A stretch of DNA of 64,000 nucleotides from NCBI RefSeq assembly GCF_050937815.1, contig NZ_JACDIJ010000009.1, forward strand, positions 26,188 to 90,187. The letters run 5' to 3'. This document shows positions 17,417-26,365 of this stretch, piece by piece. The notes under the pieces are model-generated. The model saw nothing but the letters and a program-made list of their open reading frames with translations. It was not told the DNA's origin and ran no database searches. A program made the position numbers and the translations under genes. Every line of letters begins with the position of its first letter. Position 1 is the first letter of the stretch. This DNA is from Treponema_C sp050937815. GTDB taxonomy: Bacteria > Spirochaetota > Spirochaetia > Treponematales > Treponemataceae.

Positions 17417-18356
17417 AGAGATTCAATTTAACTCGAATCAAATTAAGCTTACACGGCTTTTTTGCCGCACAAAGGAACTCGGATATATACATGACGGGCT
17501 GAAATGCAAAAAGGTGGAGGATGTGTACGGCGATTTTTTATTCCCGCCGCATAATAATTCGCGCACTTATACCTTCGGCTCTTATGTTATGTCCATAGAC
17601 GGAAAAATAGCCTTTGAAGACAATGAAGTGGGGCCTTTAATTGCAAAAAACAATTATCTGGATCCCGACGGAGGCTTTGCCGATTTTTGGATTTTGAATT
17701 TATTGCGGGCAACCTGCGATGCCATTATTATCGGAAGCGGCACTTTAATAAAAGAACCAACCTATTCCGGAAGTGCCTATGATCCGGATCTTTTACAAGC
17801 GCGTTTGGCACACGGAAAACCCGTTGCCCCGCTTACCGTTATTGTAAGCCGCAGCGGTGAAAATCTTCCCTACGCCAATCAAGTATTTCACACTGAAGAT
17901 ATTCCCATTTTAATTAATGTGTCGCCGGAAGGCTTAAAAGGCTTACTTAAAGAGATTCCCGCCAATCATGTTATTGTAACCGATAAAATGATTGACGAAA
18001 AAAAGACCGGACTGATTGATGAATTGCGGGGAAAGCTTATGGTTTTTGTTACCGGAAAAGGTCGGGAAACCGATGCGGATGCCTTGCTTACAGCATTAAA
18101 GCGTATGGGAATAGACAGCGCTTTAATCGAATCGCCTACATATTGTCATTATTTAATGAAAAACGAATTGCTGGATGAAATTTTTATCAATACGTCCTGT
18201 ATTTTTGTCGGAGGTTCGGCGGCCGCCATCGGCAGTTATGAAAAATCATTCGGTTCGACGGAACATCCGCATGCCGAAATTGTAAGCATGCACATGCATA
18301 GTCCGCATTTTTACTATATTCGGTATAAAATGAACTATAGGGCAACTAAGGTTTAA
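17406..18356 (+). CDS. RibD C-terminal (DHFR-like) reductase 1
   Basis: 316 residues with the RibD_C / dihydrofolate-reductase-like fold: SYVMSIDGKIA near residue 60, the LRATCDAIIIGSGTL NADPH-loop near 105, a VFVTGKGRETDADALLTALKRMGIDSALIESPTYCHYLMKNELLDEIF block near 220, and a C-terminal strand pair. In riboflavin synthesis this domain reduces a ribosylamino-pyrimidine with NADPH; no RibD deaminase domain or other riboflavin gene is here. AGGAGGTG precedes the ATG, and it overlaps the permease stop by 11 bp. The second copy at 21692-22618 is a divergent paralogue. Confidence 0.8.
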   Translation: MKIEEIQFNSNQIKLTRLFCRTKELGYIHDGLKCKKVEDVYGDFLFPPHNNSRTYTFGSYVMSIDGKIAFEDNEVGPLIAKNNYLDPDGGFADFWILNLLRATCDAIIIGSGTLIKEPTYSGSAYDPDLLQARLAHGKPVAPLTVIVSRSGENLPYANQVFHTEDIPILINVSPEGLKGLLKEIPANHVIVTDKMIDEKKTGLIDELRGKLMVFVTGKGRETDADALLTALKRMGIDSALIESPTYCHYLMKNELLDEIFINTSCIFVGGSAAAIGSYEKSFGSTEHPHAEIVSMHMHSPHFYYIRYKMNYRATKV

Positions 18357-18362
18357 AGCAAA

Positions 18363-18378
18363 GTACAACCGATTGTAC
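18363..18378 (+). repeat. Perfect palindrome between reductase 1 and the aldolase
   Basis: GTACAA-ccga-TTGTAC in the only sizeable gap (57 bp) inside the operon. It is not followed immediately by a T run, though T7 occurs 13 bp later. Could be a second operator or a processing/attenuation hairpin. Confidence 0.45.
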
Positions 18379-18413
18379 ATTAAGTAAAATATTTTTTTTA
18401 AAAGAGGTAATAT

Positions 18414-19199
18414 ATGTTCGGAAAAATTCGTAGAATGAGCCGTATTTTTAAGAATGACGGCCGTGCATTGATTGTAGCAATGGATCACTGTTCTTTTAAC
18501 GGTACCAATCCGGGATTGGAAAATCCGGGTAAAACGCTTGAAGAAATTAAAACAGGCGGCGGCGATGCCGTTTTGGTTAACTTCGGCGTTGCCCGAAAAT
18601 TTGAAAAAGAATTGAGCGGTTTGGGGTATATTGCCAGATTGGATCTGCCGCCCACCTATATGAGAAAAGCGCACGATTCGCGTTTGGTTTTCAGTGCGGA
18701 TTCGGCAATGCGCTTAGGTGCCGACGCCGTTATTATAAATATAGGACAGGGAGCCGGTATAGAAGAAAAGTCGTTTGAAGGATTGGCGCGCACTGTCGAA
18801 TATTGCGACACAATCGGTATGCCCGTTTGTGCGGAAGCGGTTCCCGGCGGCTTTGATGCCGATCCTTCTTTTCATGCGCTTGAACATATTGCAAAGGGAG
18901 CGCGCATCGGAAACGAAATAGGCTGCGATTTTATGAAAATACGCTATGCCCCCGGATTCGAACGTATCGTACAAGATTCCTTTGTTCCGCTGGTAGTATT
19001 GGGCGGGTCCCGTTCGGAAAACCCTAAAGACTTTTTACAAGTCGTTTATGATGCCGTACAAAGCGGGGCGGCCGGAATTGCGGCAGGCCGTAATGTATGG
19101 GGATGCGGCAAAACGGTTCAAATGGTAAAGGCGCTGACCGCTATCATTCATAAAAATGCCGATGTCGATTCTGCCTATGATATTTTAATGAGCAACTGA
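18414..19199 (+). CDS. DhnA/LsrF-type class I aldolase
   Basis: 261-residue TIM-barrel aldolase of the DhnA (class I fructose-bisphosphate aldolase/LsrF) family. It shows ALIVAMDHCSFNG at the first strand, DAVLVNFGVARK, PVCAEAVPGGFD, and CDFMKIRYAP carrying the likely Schiff-base lysine near residue 181; VLGGSRSENP and GAAGIAAGRNVWG form the phosphate-binding end. It should cleave or rearrange a phosphorylated sugar-like intermediate made by the kinase downstream. AAAGAGGTAA precedes the ATG. Confidence 0.82.
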   Translation: MFGKIRRMSRIFKNDGRALIVAMDHCSFNGTNPGLENPGKTLEEIKTGGGDAVLVNFGVARKFEKELSGLGYIARLDLPPTYMRKAHDSRLVFSADSAMRLGADAVIINIGQGAGIEEKSFEGLARTVEYCDTIGMPVCAEAVPGGFDADPSFHALEHIAKGARIGNEIGCDFMKIRYAPGFERIVQDSFVPLVVLGGSRSENPKDFLQVVYDAVQSGAAGIAAGRNVWGCGKTVQMVKALTAIIHKNADVDSAYDILMSN

Positions 19200-19213
19200 T
19201 AAGAGAGGGATGT

Positions 19214-20245
19214 ATGAAGGCAGCCATAATACAGGACGAAAGGAAAATTCAAATAATAAATGTTTCGTTACCGGAAATAAAAGACGATGAAGTACTTGTT
19301 AAAGTTGTCGCAGTCGGTTTGTGTACTTTTGAACAGGGGTTTTATTTCGGGCATAAAAAAAGCTATCCCTTTGCCGGAGGCCATGAAATTGCGGGCATTG
19401 TCCGGCAAGTCGGAAAAAACGTAAGTCAAAAACTGAAAGAAGGCGACAACGTTGCAGTGTTAAGTTTAACGCGCTGCGGGCAATGCTATGCTTGCCGACA
19501 GGGATTCGACAATCAATGTGAAAATAATTTTGATGTCGAAAAGATACCCGGTTATGCCGGCCCCGGAGGTTTTGCCGAATATTTTATTGCAAAAGATTAT
19601 GAAGTGTATAAACTGCATGAGCAAACGCCTTTAAAATATGCGGTGCTTACCGAACCGCTTGCCTGCGTTTGCCACAGTTTGGATTTGGGCAAGCCCGAAA
19701 TGGGGGACAATGTATTGGTTTCGGGTGCGGGTTTTATGGGGGCCTTGCATATTTTATTGCTGAAAAAACGCGGGTGCCGGGTTCTTGTTTCCGAACCGAA
19801 CGAACTGCGCCGCAAAAAAGCCCTTGCTTTGGGGGCTGACATGTGTGTGGATCCGATTAACGAGGATGTAAAAAGTGCCGTAGATTCATTTACCGCAGGC
19901 AAGGGGTTGAACAAAGCCTTTTTTACCGCCGGGGGAAAAACGGCTTTGGAGCAGGCTATTGCCGGTTTGAGTATCCGCGGTGTTTTAGTCGTTTACGGCA
20001 GCACGGGAGAAAAAGATATTTTGAATATCGACCCGCGCTTGTTTCATTATCGTGAGATTACGATTACCGGAGTAACCAAGCATACGAAAAAATCAATTCA
20101 AACGGCTGTTGATATTTTAATGCAAAAAGATTTTGCGTTTGAACGATTTTTATCGAAAGAAGTACCCTTTTGCAATCTCGCACAAGGCTTTGAAATGACA
20201 CGCGAACCGGACATGTACAGAGTTTTGGCTTTTTGGGAGGAATAA
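19214..20245 (+). CDS. Zinc-binding medium-chain alcohol/polyol dehydrogenase
   Basis: 343-residue MDR dehydrogenase. Catalytic zinc ligands: LCTFEQG (Cys37 region), GGHE (near 57) and a later E at TEPLACV. The structural zinc motif C-x2-C-x2-C-x7-C is present (CGQCYACRQGFDNQC). The Rossmann motif VLVSGAGFMGALHILLLKKRG lies near 170. It probably oxidises a secondary alcohol on a sugar or polyol. It lies 14 bp after the aldolase and 2 bp before the kinase. Confidence 0.85.
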   Translation: MKAAIIQDERKIQIINVSLPEIKDDEVLVKVVAVGLCTFEQGFYFGHKKSYPFAGGHEIAGIVRQVGKNVSQKLKEGDNVAVLSLTRCGQCYACRQGFDNQCENNFDVEKIPGYAGPGGFAEYFIAKDYEVYKLHEQTPLKYAVLTEPLACVCHSLDLGKPEMGDNVLVSGAGFMGALHILLLKKRGCRVLVSEPNELRRKKALALGADMCVDPINEDVKSAVDSFTAGKGLNKAFFTAGGKTALEQAIAGLSIRGVLVVYGSTGEKDILNIDPRLFHYREITITGVTKHTKKSIQTAVDILMQKDFAFERFLSKEVPFCNLAQGFEMTREPDMYRVLAFWEE

Positions 20246-20247
20246 TT

Positions 20248-21699
20248 ATGTCATATATTTTAGGCTTTGATATCGGAACAACCGCTTCAAAAGCAATATT
20301 GACCGATTGTAACGGAAAAATATATGCGGAATTTTCCCGTCAACATGATATTCAAATTAAAAATCCCGGATGGCAAGAAGAAAATATGAGTCTGTGGTGG
20401 GATGAGTTTTGCCAAGCCGTTTTTTATTTTGCTTCAATCAATCCGCAGTATCCGCGCGGCATCGGCGCAATAGGAATTACCGGCCTTATTCCGGCCTTGT
20501 GCGCCGTCGATACTCAAGGCGAACCTCTTGAGCCTGCCATATTGCATACCGATGTACGGGCTTTTCGGGAACTTGAGTACCTAAATACCGTGCTCGAATC
20601 TCCGATTTCTCATGCCTTTATGCTTCCGAAAATCAAGTGGCTTGCCGATAACCGAAAAGACGTTTTTAAAAAGATTTACAAAATAATGGCGCCTCACAAT
20701 TACCTGGTATACCGTCTGACAAAAAAAGCCGCAATCGATTATGATACCGCATATATGGTAGGCGGTGTGTTTGACGAACAGTCGTTAAATTGGAATTTTG
20801 ATGTAATTCGAAAATTAGGTTTGCCCGAATCGATTTTTCCCGATATGTTTCCCGCCAATCATATTGCTGGAACGGTTTGTAAAGACGTTGCCGACCGATT
20901 GGGCATAAACCCGCAGGCACAAGTTATCGTCGGAGTGGGGGATACTTTTTCGTCGATTTTAGGCGGCGGCGCCCAAGATAAAAATCACCTGATGATTTAT
21001 TTGGGAACATCGGCAACCATATTGTATGCTGAAGGTTCGCCGAAACATTATATTAATATTCCGCATTACGGTCCCGGAAAAGCCCAATTTATCGGACGGA
21101 TTGCCTCCTACGGCGAAACGGTAAATCATTGGCGTTCGATTTTTGCAGTCAATGATTGGGAAAAATTGGAGCAAGCTCTTGAGGCAAAACCTGCGGGTGC
21201 CGATAATTTATGGTATTTTCCGCATTATAAAATGCAAACGGACAAAAGTTTTTTCAGTCTTGATGCCGAACACCTTTTAGGTTTAAGCGGCAGCCACGAT
21301 TATTGTTCCATATATAGGGCCGTTATTGAAGGTATTGCATGGAATATACGCCGCAATATCGAAGGGTTGAAGGGCCCCGTTAAACAAATAAATATCTTCG
21401 GCGGCGGTGCAAAAAGTAAAACCGTATTAAAAATAATGGCCGCCGTTTTGGATCGGCCCGTTACGGTAAATCCCAAAAGTTCCACCGCAATAGGTATCGC
21501 CTTTCTTGCCGGTTTATCCGCCGGCCTTATAGACGATTTTAATCGTCTTACCGATACCTGGTTTAGCGACAGTTTTACCGTTGAAGTTGATGCATCGTTA
21601 AGCGCTTGTTATAAAAAAATCGCACCGATTTACTACGAAATGAGCGAACAATTGGAAAAAATAAACGGTCTTTTTGCAAAAAGGGGATTGTATGAATAA
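20248..21699 (+). CDS. FGGY-family carbohydrate kinase (xylulokinase-like)
   Basis: 483-residue sugar kinase. The ATPase phosphate-1 motif is LGFDIGTTASKAILTD at the N-terminus; PGWQEENMSLWWDEF and GITGLIPALCAVD are FGGY_N features; VGVGDTFSSILGGG and INIFGGGAKSKTVLKIMAAVLDRPV belong to FGGY_C. It should phosphorylate a ketose or polyol. GGGAGG (20235-20240) selects the ATG at 20248; a TTG 15 bp earlier overlaps that site. It overlaps the next gene by 8 bp. Confidence 0.85.
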   Translation: MSYILGFDIGTTASKAILTDCNGKIYAEFSRQHDIQIKNPGWQEENMSLWWDEFCQAVFYFASINPQYPRGIGAIGITGLIPALCAVDTQGEPLEPAILHTDVRAFRELEYLNTVLESPISHAFMLPKIKWLADNRKDVFKKIYKIMAPHNYLVYRLTKKAAIDYDTAYMVGGVFDEQSLNWNFDVIRKLGLPESIFPDMFPANHIAGTVCKDVADRLGINPQAQVIVGVGDTFSSILGGGAQDKNHLMIYLGTSATILYAEGSPKHYINIPHYGPGKAQFIGRIASYGETVNHWRSIFAVNDWEKLEQALEAKPAGADNLWYFPHYKMQTDKSFFSLDAEHLLGLSGSHDYCSIYRAVIEGIAWNIRRNIEGLKGPVKQINIFGGGAKSKTVLKIMAAVLDRPVTVNPKSSTAIGIAFLAGLSAGLIDDFNRLTDTWFSDSFTVEVDASLSACYKKIAPIYYEMSEQLEKINGLFAKRGLYE

Positions 21700-22618
21700 A
21701 TTTTCAGCTCAGGATATTGCACTGAAACCCTGCTTCCGCTCGGAAACCTTACATTCGTTTACACATATTCCCGTTCCTTCGGAAAAAATATGCCGTGTGC
21801 GGGGCGAAAATCTGTGTTTTCCGCCAATAAACGATACAAGACCGTATACGATTGCGTCGTTTGTCAATTCGGTTGACGGACGGCTCGCCTTTAACGATAA
21901 ACCGAGTGCGTTTTATATTGCGGCAAAAAATATGTATGCGGGAAACGGTTCGACCGCCGATTTTTGGATGTTAAATGCACTTCGTTGTGTTGCCGATGCC
22001 GCACTTATAGGCGGAAATTCCATGGCAACGGATGCGGATTATCTTATGACCGTTTTGGATGACGATTTACAGCGTGACAGAATTTCCGCCGGTCTTCACG
22101 AACATCCGCTTAATATTATTATGTCGCTTGATTGTACCGATGTTCCTTTGGAACATGAACTGCTTAAGCAAAGTACCGTGCCGCGCTTGTTGGTTACTTC
22201 GCCTAAGGGATATGCGCATATAAAAGCGCATTTAAAAATACCGTATAAGTTATTGGAAAAAGATACTCCCTGCGATTTGTTTAAAGCGGAAAAAGAACTG
22301 CCGGTTTTTATAAGCGGCACGGACGCTCTTACCGACGTAAAAGAAATAATGCATTTTTTACGGAAAAACGGCATAAAACTTCTTTTAATCGAAGCTCCGG
22401 GATATGCGCATTACCTTATAACACAAGGAATGATGGATGAGTTTTTCCTTAACCGTTCCGGTATTTATGTAGGCGGAAACGATACGATGGTTTTCGGCAA
22501 ACATACAAAGGGATTTAAAGCGGATGTACATCCGCACATGAAATTGTTGTCGTTTGATATTTACAATGAATTTTTTACGTTTGGTAGATATCAATTTATG
22601 TATGACGATATTATATGA
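21692..22618 (+). CDS. RibD C-terminal (DHFR-like) reductase 2
   Basis: 308-residue paralogue of the 17406-18356 protein, with matching landmarks: PPINDTRPYTIASFVNSVDGRLAF, TADFWMLNALRCVADAALIGGNS, KLLLIEAPGYAHYLITQGMMDEFFLNRSGIYVGG. Both end in a histidine-rich HPHMKLLSFDIYNEFFTFGRY-like strand pair, absent from ordinary RibD_C proteins as far as I can recall. AAGGGGA supports the ATG at 21692. The two copies may form a heterodimer, since RibD_C proteins are dimeric (inference). Confidence 0.78.
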   Translation: MNKFSAQDIALKPCFRSETLHSFTHIPVPSEKICRVRGENLCFPPINDTRPYTIASFVNSVDGRLAFNDKPSAFYIAAKNMYAGNGSTADFWMLNALRCVADAALIGGNSMATDADYLMTVLDDDLQRDRISAGLHEHPLNIIMSLDCTDVPLEHELLKQSTVPRLLVTSPKGYAHIKAHLKIPYKLLEKDTPCDLFKAEKELPVFISGTDALTDVKEIMHFLRKNGIKLLLIEAPGYAHYLITQGMMDEFFLNRSGIYVGGNDTMVFGKHTKGFKADVHPHMKLLSFDIYNEFFTFGRYQFMYDDII

Positions 22619-22629
22619 GGAGGTTTTTC

Positions 22630-24201
22630 ATGAGTAATGAAAAAAAGATACCGTGGTTTTTTAAAGGAGATGTCGATGCCGCGGTAGGTGTGTTTTTCGA
22701 TGGATTTTCGAAAATAATTATCGGTGCAAGCGTGTTGATGGGTGTACTCAAAATGCCGTCGGAATTTGTATTCGGAAAACTTGTTGCGGCAATAGGTTTG
22801 ACGGCGCTCATTTTTTTGGGCTGGAACACGGTGTTAGCGCGAAAAACAGGTGAAAAAACCGGTAATAAATCGATAACCGCTTTGCCCGGCGGTATTGCTG
22901 CAGGAACCTTTTTTATTTGGCTTTTTGCAATTATGATGCCGACCTATATGGCGACCGGCGATTTTATGCTGGCCTGGCATGTCGGGTTATGGGCTAATAT
23001 TTTTCACTCGGTGTTTAATATTTTGTGTGCGTTTATTGTCGATAAATTGCTAAAAAAAATGCCGAGTGCGGCGGTTTTCAGTTCTTTAGCCGGCGGTGCG
23101 CTTGCATGGCTTGTTATTGCAACCTTAGCCGACGGTTTTTCAAAACCTATTATAATTTTGCCCGCTCTTTTTATCCTTTTAACGATGTATTTGGGAAAAA
23201 TACAAATCAAAGGTCTTTCGCCCGCCGTTTTGGGTATCGGCGTTGCAACGATTATTGCGTGGGTAAGCAAAAATATGGACGGCCAAGCCCTGCAAAAATC
23301 CTTTGAAACGGTCGGTTTTTATTTTCCCTTACCGCAATTTGCATTTTTATCCGCCGAAGCATTTAAAGCTGCGGTAAAATACCTTCCGATGGTATTAGCC
23401 TTTGCCTTTGCCGATGTTATAGCCGCAATACAGGCGATTGAACAAGCCGAAGCGGGCGACGACCATTATAACAGACGCACTGTTCTACTCGGTGTCGGTA
23501 TTACCAATATTATCGGAGCGATTTTGGGAAATCCGTTTATTATCGGCTGTTATTGGGGACATCCGGCATGGAAAAAAGCCAAAGCCGGCCCCGCATATAC
23601 AACCTATGTAGGCTTGATATACTTTATCTTATGTTTAACCGGTCTTGTCGCAATTGCGACAGCCGTTTTACCCTCGGCGGCAACCGTTGTATTGATTATT
23701 TTTGCCGGTATGAATTCGGCTGCACAAGCTTTTGAAGTAAACGAAAAGAAGTATTATCCGGCAATGGCCTTGGGGGTTGCAATTCCGATTTTTGAATTGA
23801 TTTGGGGCAAGGTCGGCAATGCCATAGGCGGAACAAAGGCCGCAATAGGAGCGGGATTACAAGCTGCGGGATTGAACTTTGATGTGTCCGCTGTTAACGT
23901 TACAAGCGCGGAACTTGCCGGAGCGGGATTGGCGCAAGGTTTTGAAACGCTTGCTCAGGGTTCCATGCTTATAGCGATTATCTTCGTTTCCGCATTATGC
24001 TTTATTATCGACAGAAAATGGGTCGGTGCTGCAATAAGCTTTGTTATTGCAGCCCTAAGCGCCTTTTTCGGACTTATTCATGCGCCGGCTGTCGGTTTTA
24101 ACGTCAGCCCGCTGTATACGGTCATTTATCTTGTTTTTGCAGCGGTATTTTTCGGCTTGAAATTTATCGTTAAACCGCTGAACGCCGATACGGAAGAATA
24201 A
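22630..24201 (+). CDS. NCS2-type (xanthine/uracil permease family) transporter 2
   Basis: 523-residue polytopic protein, paralogous in layout to transporter 1: an N-terminal GDVDAAVGVFFDGFSKIIIGASVL, SITALPGGIAAGTFFIW, AFADVIAAIQAIEQAEAGDDHYNRR and GNPFIIGCYWGHPAWKKAKA. GAGGAGG (22617-22623) selects the ATG at 22630, and the 3' end of reductase 2 lies just before. The similarity places permease-reductase pairs at both ends of the operon. Confidence 0.8.
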   Translation: MSNEKKIPWFFKGDVDAAVGVFFDGFSKIIIGASVLMGVLKMPSEFVFGKLVAAIGLTALIFLGWNTVLARKTGEKTGNKSITALPGGIAAGTFFIWLFAIMMPTYMATGDFMLAWHVGLWANIFHSVFNILCAFIVDKLLKKMPSAAVFSSLAGGALAWLVIATLADGFSKPIIILPALFILLTMYLGKIQIKGLSPAVLGIGVATIIAWVSKNMDGQALQKSFETVGFYFPLPQFAFLSAEAFKAAVKYLPMVLAFAFADVIAAIQAIEQAEAGDDHYNRRTVLLGVGITNIIGAILGNPFIIGCYWGHPAWKKAKAGPAYTTYVGLIYFILCLTGLVAIATAVLPSAATVVLIIFAGMNSAAQAFEVNEKKYYPAMALGVAIPIFELIWGKVGNAIGGTKAAIGAGLQAAGLNFDVSAVNVTSAELAGAGLAQGFETLAQGSMLIAIIFVSALCFIIDRKWVGAAISFVIAALSAFFGLIHAPAVGFNVSPLYTVIYLVFAAVFFGLKFIVKPLNADTEE

Positions 24202-24234
24202 GGTAAAACGGTAAAGGTAAACAAGGGCAAAGGT

Positions 24235-24816
24235 ATGAAAACGGTTATTATAAACGGATCTCCGCATAAAAACGGACATACGGCGGCTTTAATACGTGAA
24301 ATGACAAGCGAACTGAACGGTGAAATAAAACAATACAATGCATATGATATGAAAATCGGTGCGTGTATTGATTGCAAATACTGTTTTAAAAAGCCGGGAT
24401 GTTCGATAAAAGACGATATGGAATCTTTTTGTAATGACATGGAAAATGCCGATGTGTTCATCGTTGCATCCCCGATGCATTTCGGCATTGTATCCGCGCC
24501 TTTGTTTACCTTGGCGACAAGGTTGCAGCGGTATTGGCCATATAAAAACGGAAAAAGAAATATACCCGATACCTTATCGCCTAAGGTCGGCTGCCTGCTT
24601 ATGACGACCGGCGGCAAATGGGTTAATATGGAATTATTGTCGGACGGGGCGGTTAATTTTATTTTTGATCATACAAATACAAAAACGCTCGGTTCGATTT
24701 ATGCATATCAAACGGATTGCAATGCCGCCGATACACAGCTTGATGTACTTGCCGAAGTCCGACGTACCGCACAGCGTATAAACGGCATGGTTTCGGAAAA
24801 ATCTTTTTCTTATTGA
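24235..24816 (+). CDS. Flavodoxin-fold NAD(P)H:FMN reductase-like protein
   Basis: 193-residue flavodoxin-like protein. GSPHKNGHTAALI at residues 9-21 is the FMN phosphate loop; the CIDCKYCFKKPGCSIKDDME block near 44 is the cysteine-containing segment typical of iron-sulfur flavoprotein/NADPH-dependent FMN reductases; SPMHFGIVSAPL follows near 80. It could supply reduced flavin or reducing power to the pathway. It is the last gene of the operon; its final 7 bp overlap the convergent gntR gene. Confidence 0.8.
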   Translation: MKTVIINGSPHKNGHTAALIREMTSELNGEIKQYNAYDMKIGACIDCKYCFKKPGCSIKDDMESFCNDMENADVFIVASPMHFGIVSAPLFTLATRLQRYWPYKNGKRNIPDTLSPKVGCLLMTTGGKWVNMELLSDGAVNFIFDHTNTKTLGSIYAYQTDCNAADTQLDVLAEVRRTAQRINGMVSEKSFSY

Positions 24817-25535
24817 TATTTTACTTCCAAAATATATTGATCCGAACGGTACCAGCTGTACGTTAATTCGATTTTTTCTCCGGTATCCAAAGAACCGATA
24901 CGTGTTATATACAATAAAGGAAAATTCGATTTTACGTGCAGTTTTTTTGCCAAATGGGACGGGCAGGGAATAGCTTCTATGCGGTCAACCGCCGAAGCAA
25001 CCCGGTGTCCGGTTATTTCATAAATTTTGTGATATAAAGAATCTGTTGTAAAATCCGCTTCAAGTAAATTATGCACCTTATGTGCATTAATATACGCCGT
25101 TTGTAAAACCATAGGCAAGTTGTTTACCTGCCTTAAACGGGATATTTCATATACCTCATCTGTGGCATCCAATTCAAGGATTTCGGCAATATGCTTCGGC
25201 GGTATACATACGCTTTGTTTAATAACTTGCGATGTACAGGTAAAGCCTTTGTCGGTCATATAATCCATAAACCCGAAAAAGTGACTTGCATTGCCTTCAT
25301 AGCGTATGGAATTGACGAATGTTCCCGCTCCGGGAATGCGGGTTACAAGACCCTTTATCGTTAAGTCACGGATTGCTTTGTTCACCGTCATTCTGGAAAC
25401 GCCCAACTGTTCGGCCAAAAGTTCTTCGGACGGAAGCTTATCGCCGGGTTTAAAAACTCCCGAATGAATTTTATTTATAAAGTATTGGGTAATTTGCATG
25501 TATAAAGGAGAACTATTGTTCTTTAAATCTAACAT
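24810..25535 (-). CDS. GntR-family regulator, HutC subfamily (UTRA domain)
   Basis: 241 residues. The GntR winged helix is at about 8-75 (PLYMQITQYFINKIHSGVFKPGDKLPSEELLAEQLGVSRMTVNKAIRDL); the UTRA effector domain follows (about 95-235, with YEISRLRQVNNLPMVLQTAYI and the C-terminal LTYSWYRSDQYILEVKY). It is the probable local repressor of the operon ending tail-to-tail with it, acting on the paired palindromes at 15823-15849. No similar palindrome lies upstream of the gene itself, so autoregulation through that site is not expected. Confidence 0.9.
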   Translation of the reverse strand: MLDLKNNSSPLYMQITQYFINKIHSGVFKPGDKLPSEELLAEQLGVSRMTVNKAIRDLTIKGLVTRIPGAGTFVNSIRYEGNASHFFGFMDYMTDKGFTCTSQVIKQSVCIPPKHIAEILELDATDEVYEISRLRQVNNLPMVLQTAYINAHKVHNLLEADFTTDSLYHKIYEITGHRVASAVDRIEAIPCPSHLAKKLHVKSNFPLLYITRIGSLDTGEKIELTYSWYRSDQYILEVKYQ

Positions 25536-25688
25536 ATAGTGCCTCTAAATCGGTTGAATTATATACGTTAATTTTGGCTTCCGTATTTAAATAGTTTACC
25601 AAAATTACAGCGAAGATACAAGCTGCGTTCTTTTACCTTTTTTATACCGCGCATCCTTTGCGCGTCAATTGAAAAGCGATTTCACCCA

Positions 25689-25717
25689 TTTACATAATTT
25701 AACTTGTTTGCTACTAT
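25689..25717 (+). promoter_or_regulatory. rpe promoter (predicted leaderless)
   Basis: TTTACA (25689-25694), a 17-bp spacer and TACTAT (25712-25717). The expected start, seven bases past the -10 box, is the A of the rpe ATG (25724). No Shine-Dalgarno sequence is present. The rest of 25536-25688 shows nothing recognisable. Confidence 0.55.
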
Positions 25718-25723
25718 ATATAT

Positions 25724-26365
25724 ATGAAAAAGCCTTTGCTTGCGCCGTCGATTTTGTCGGCCGATTTTACCGACCTTGCATCTTCTTTTAAAAAAATGGA
25801 AGACGGCGGCGCCGGTTGGATACACGTTGATATTATGGACGGTTCGTTTGTGCCGAATATTTCTTTCGGCCAGCCGGTAGTCGGTGCGTTGCGTTCTTTG
25901 ACAAAGCTGCCCTTTGATGTGCATCTTATGATAAACAATCCCGAACGCCATATCGAATCTTTTGCAAAAGCCGGTGCGGATTTTCTTACCTTTCATTGGG
26001 AAAACGTTATACACAGCCACCGTTTAATAGAGCAGATTCATGCACTGGGGAAAAAAGCGGGGGTAAGCATTGTGCCTTCAACTCCCGTCAGTGCACTTGA
26101 AGCGCTGCTTCCTTATACGGATTTGGTGCTTGTAATGTCGGTTAATCCGGGCTTCGGCGGTCAACAATTGATTCCGCTTTGTTTGGATAAGATTTCGGCC
26201 CTCGTTCGTATCCGCGAAGAAAAAGGGTATTCCTACCTTGTTTCCGTAGACGGCGGTGTAAACGGAAACAACGTCGAGCATGTTGCCCAAACCGGTGTTG
26301 ACGTAATTGTTTCCGGTTCGGCATTTTTCGACGGAACTTTGCAATGGGAGAAGCACATAAAATGA
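25724..26365 (+). CDS. rpe: Ribulose-phosphate 3-epimerase
   Basis: 213-residue TIM-barrel epimerase interconverting ribulose-5-P and xylulose-5-P. It has LAPSILSADF, the metal/catalytic HVDIMDGSFVPN, DVHLMINNPE, VLVMSVNPGFGGQ and VSVDGGVN motifs in order. Its stop overlaps the next start (ATGA). Pentose phosphate pathway; it may also serve products of the neighbouring sugar-kinase operon, but has its own promoter. Confidence 0.96.
   Translation: MKKPLLAPSILSADFTDLASSFKKMEDGGAGWIHVDIMDGSFVPNISFGQPVVGALRSLTKLPFDVHLMINNPERHIESFAKAGADFLTFHWENVIHSHRLIEQIHALGKKAGVSIVPSTPVSALEALLPYTDLVLVMSVNPGFGGQQLIPLCLDKISALVRIREEKGYSYLVSVDGGVNGNNVEHVAQTGVDVIVSGSAFFDGTLQWEKHIK

Noticed and set aside
18414..21699. 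Lsr-type autoinducer-2 uptake and processing operon (FGGY kinase plus LsrF-like aldolase)
   Set aside because: No ABC transporter LsrACDB or LsrR is present; NCS2 permeases, RibD_C reductases and a zinc dehydrogenase do not belong to that system.
17406..22618. Riboflavin biosynthesis locus, from the two RibD_C proteins
   Set aside because: No RibD deaminase domain, RibA/B, RibE or RibH and no FMN riboswitch; the context is catabolic with a GntR repressor.
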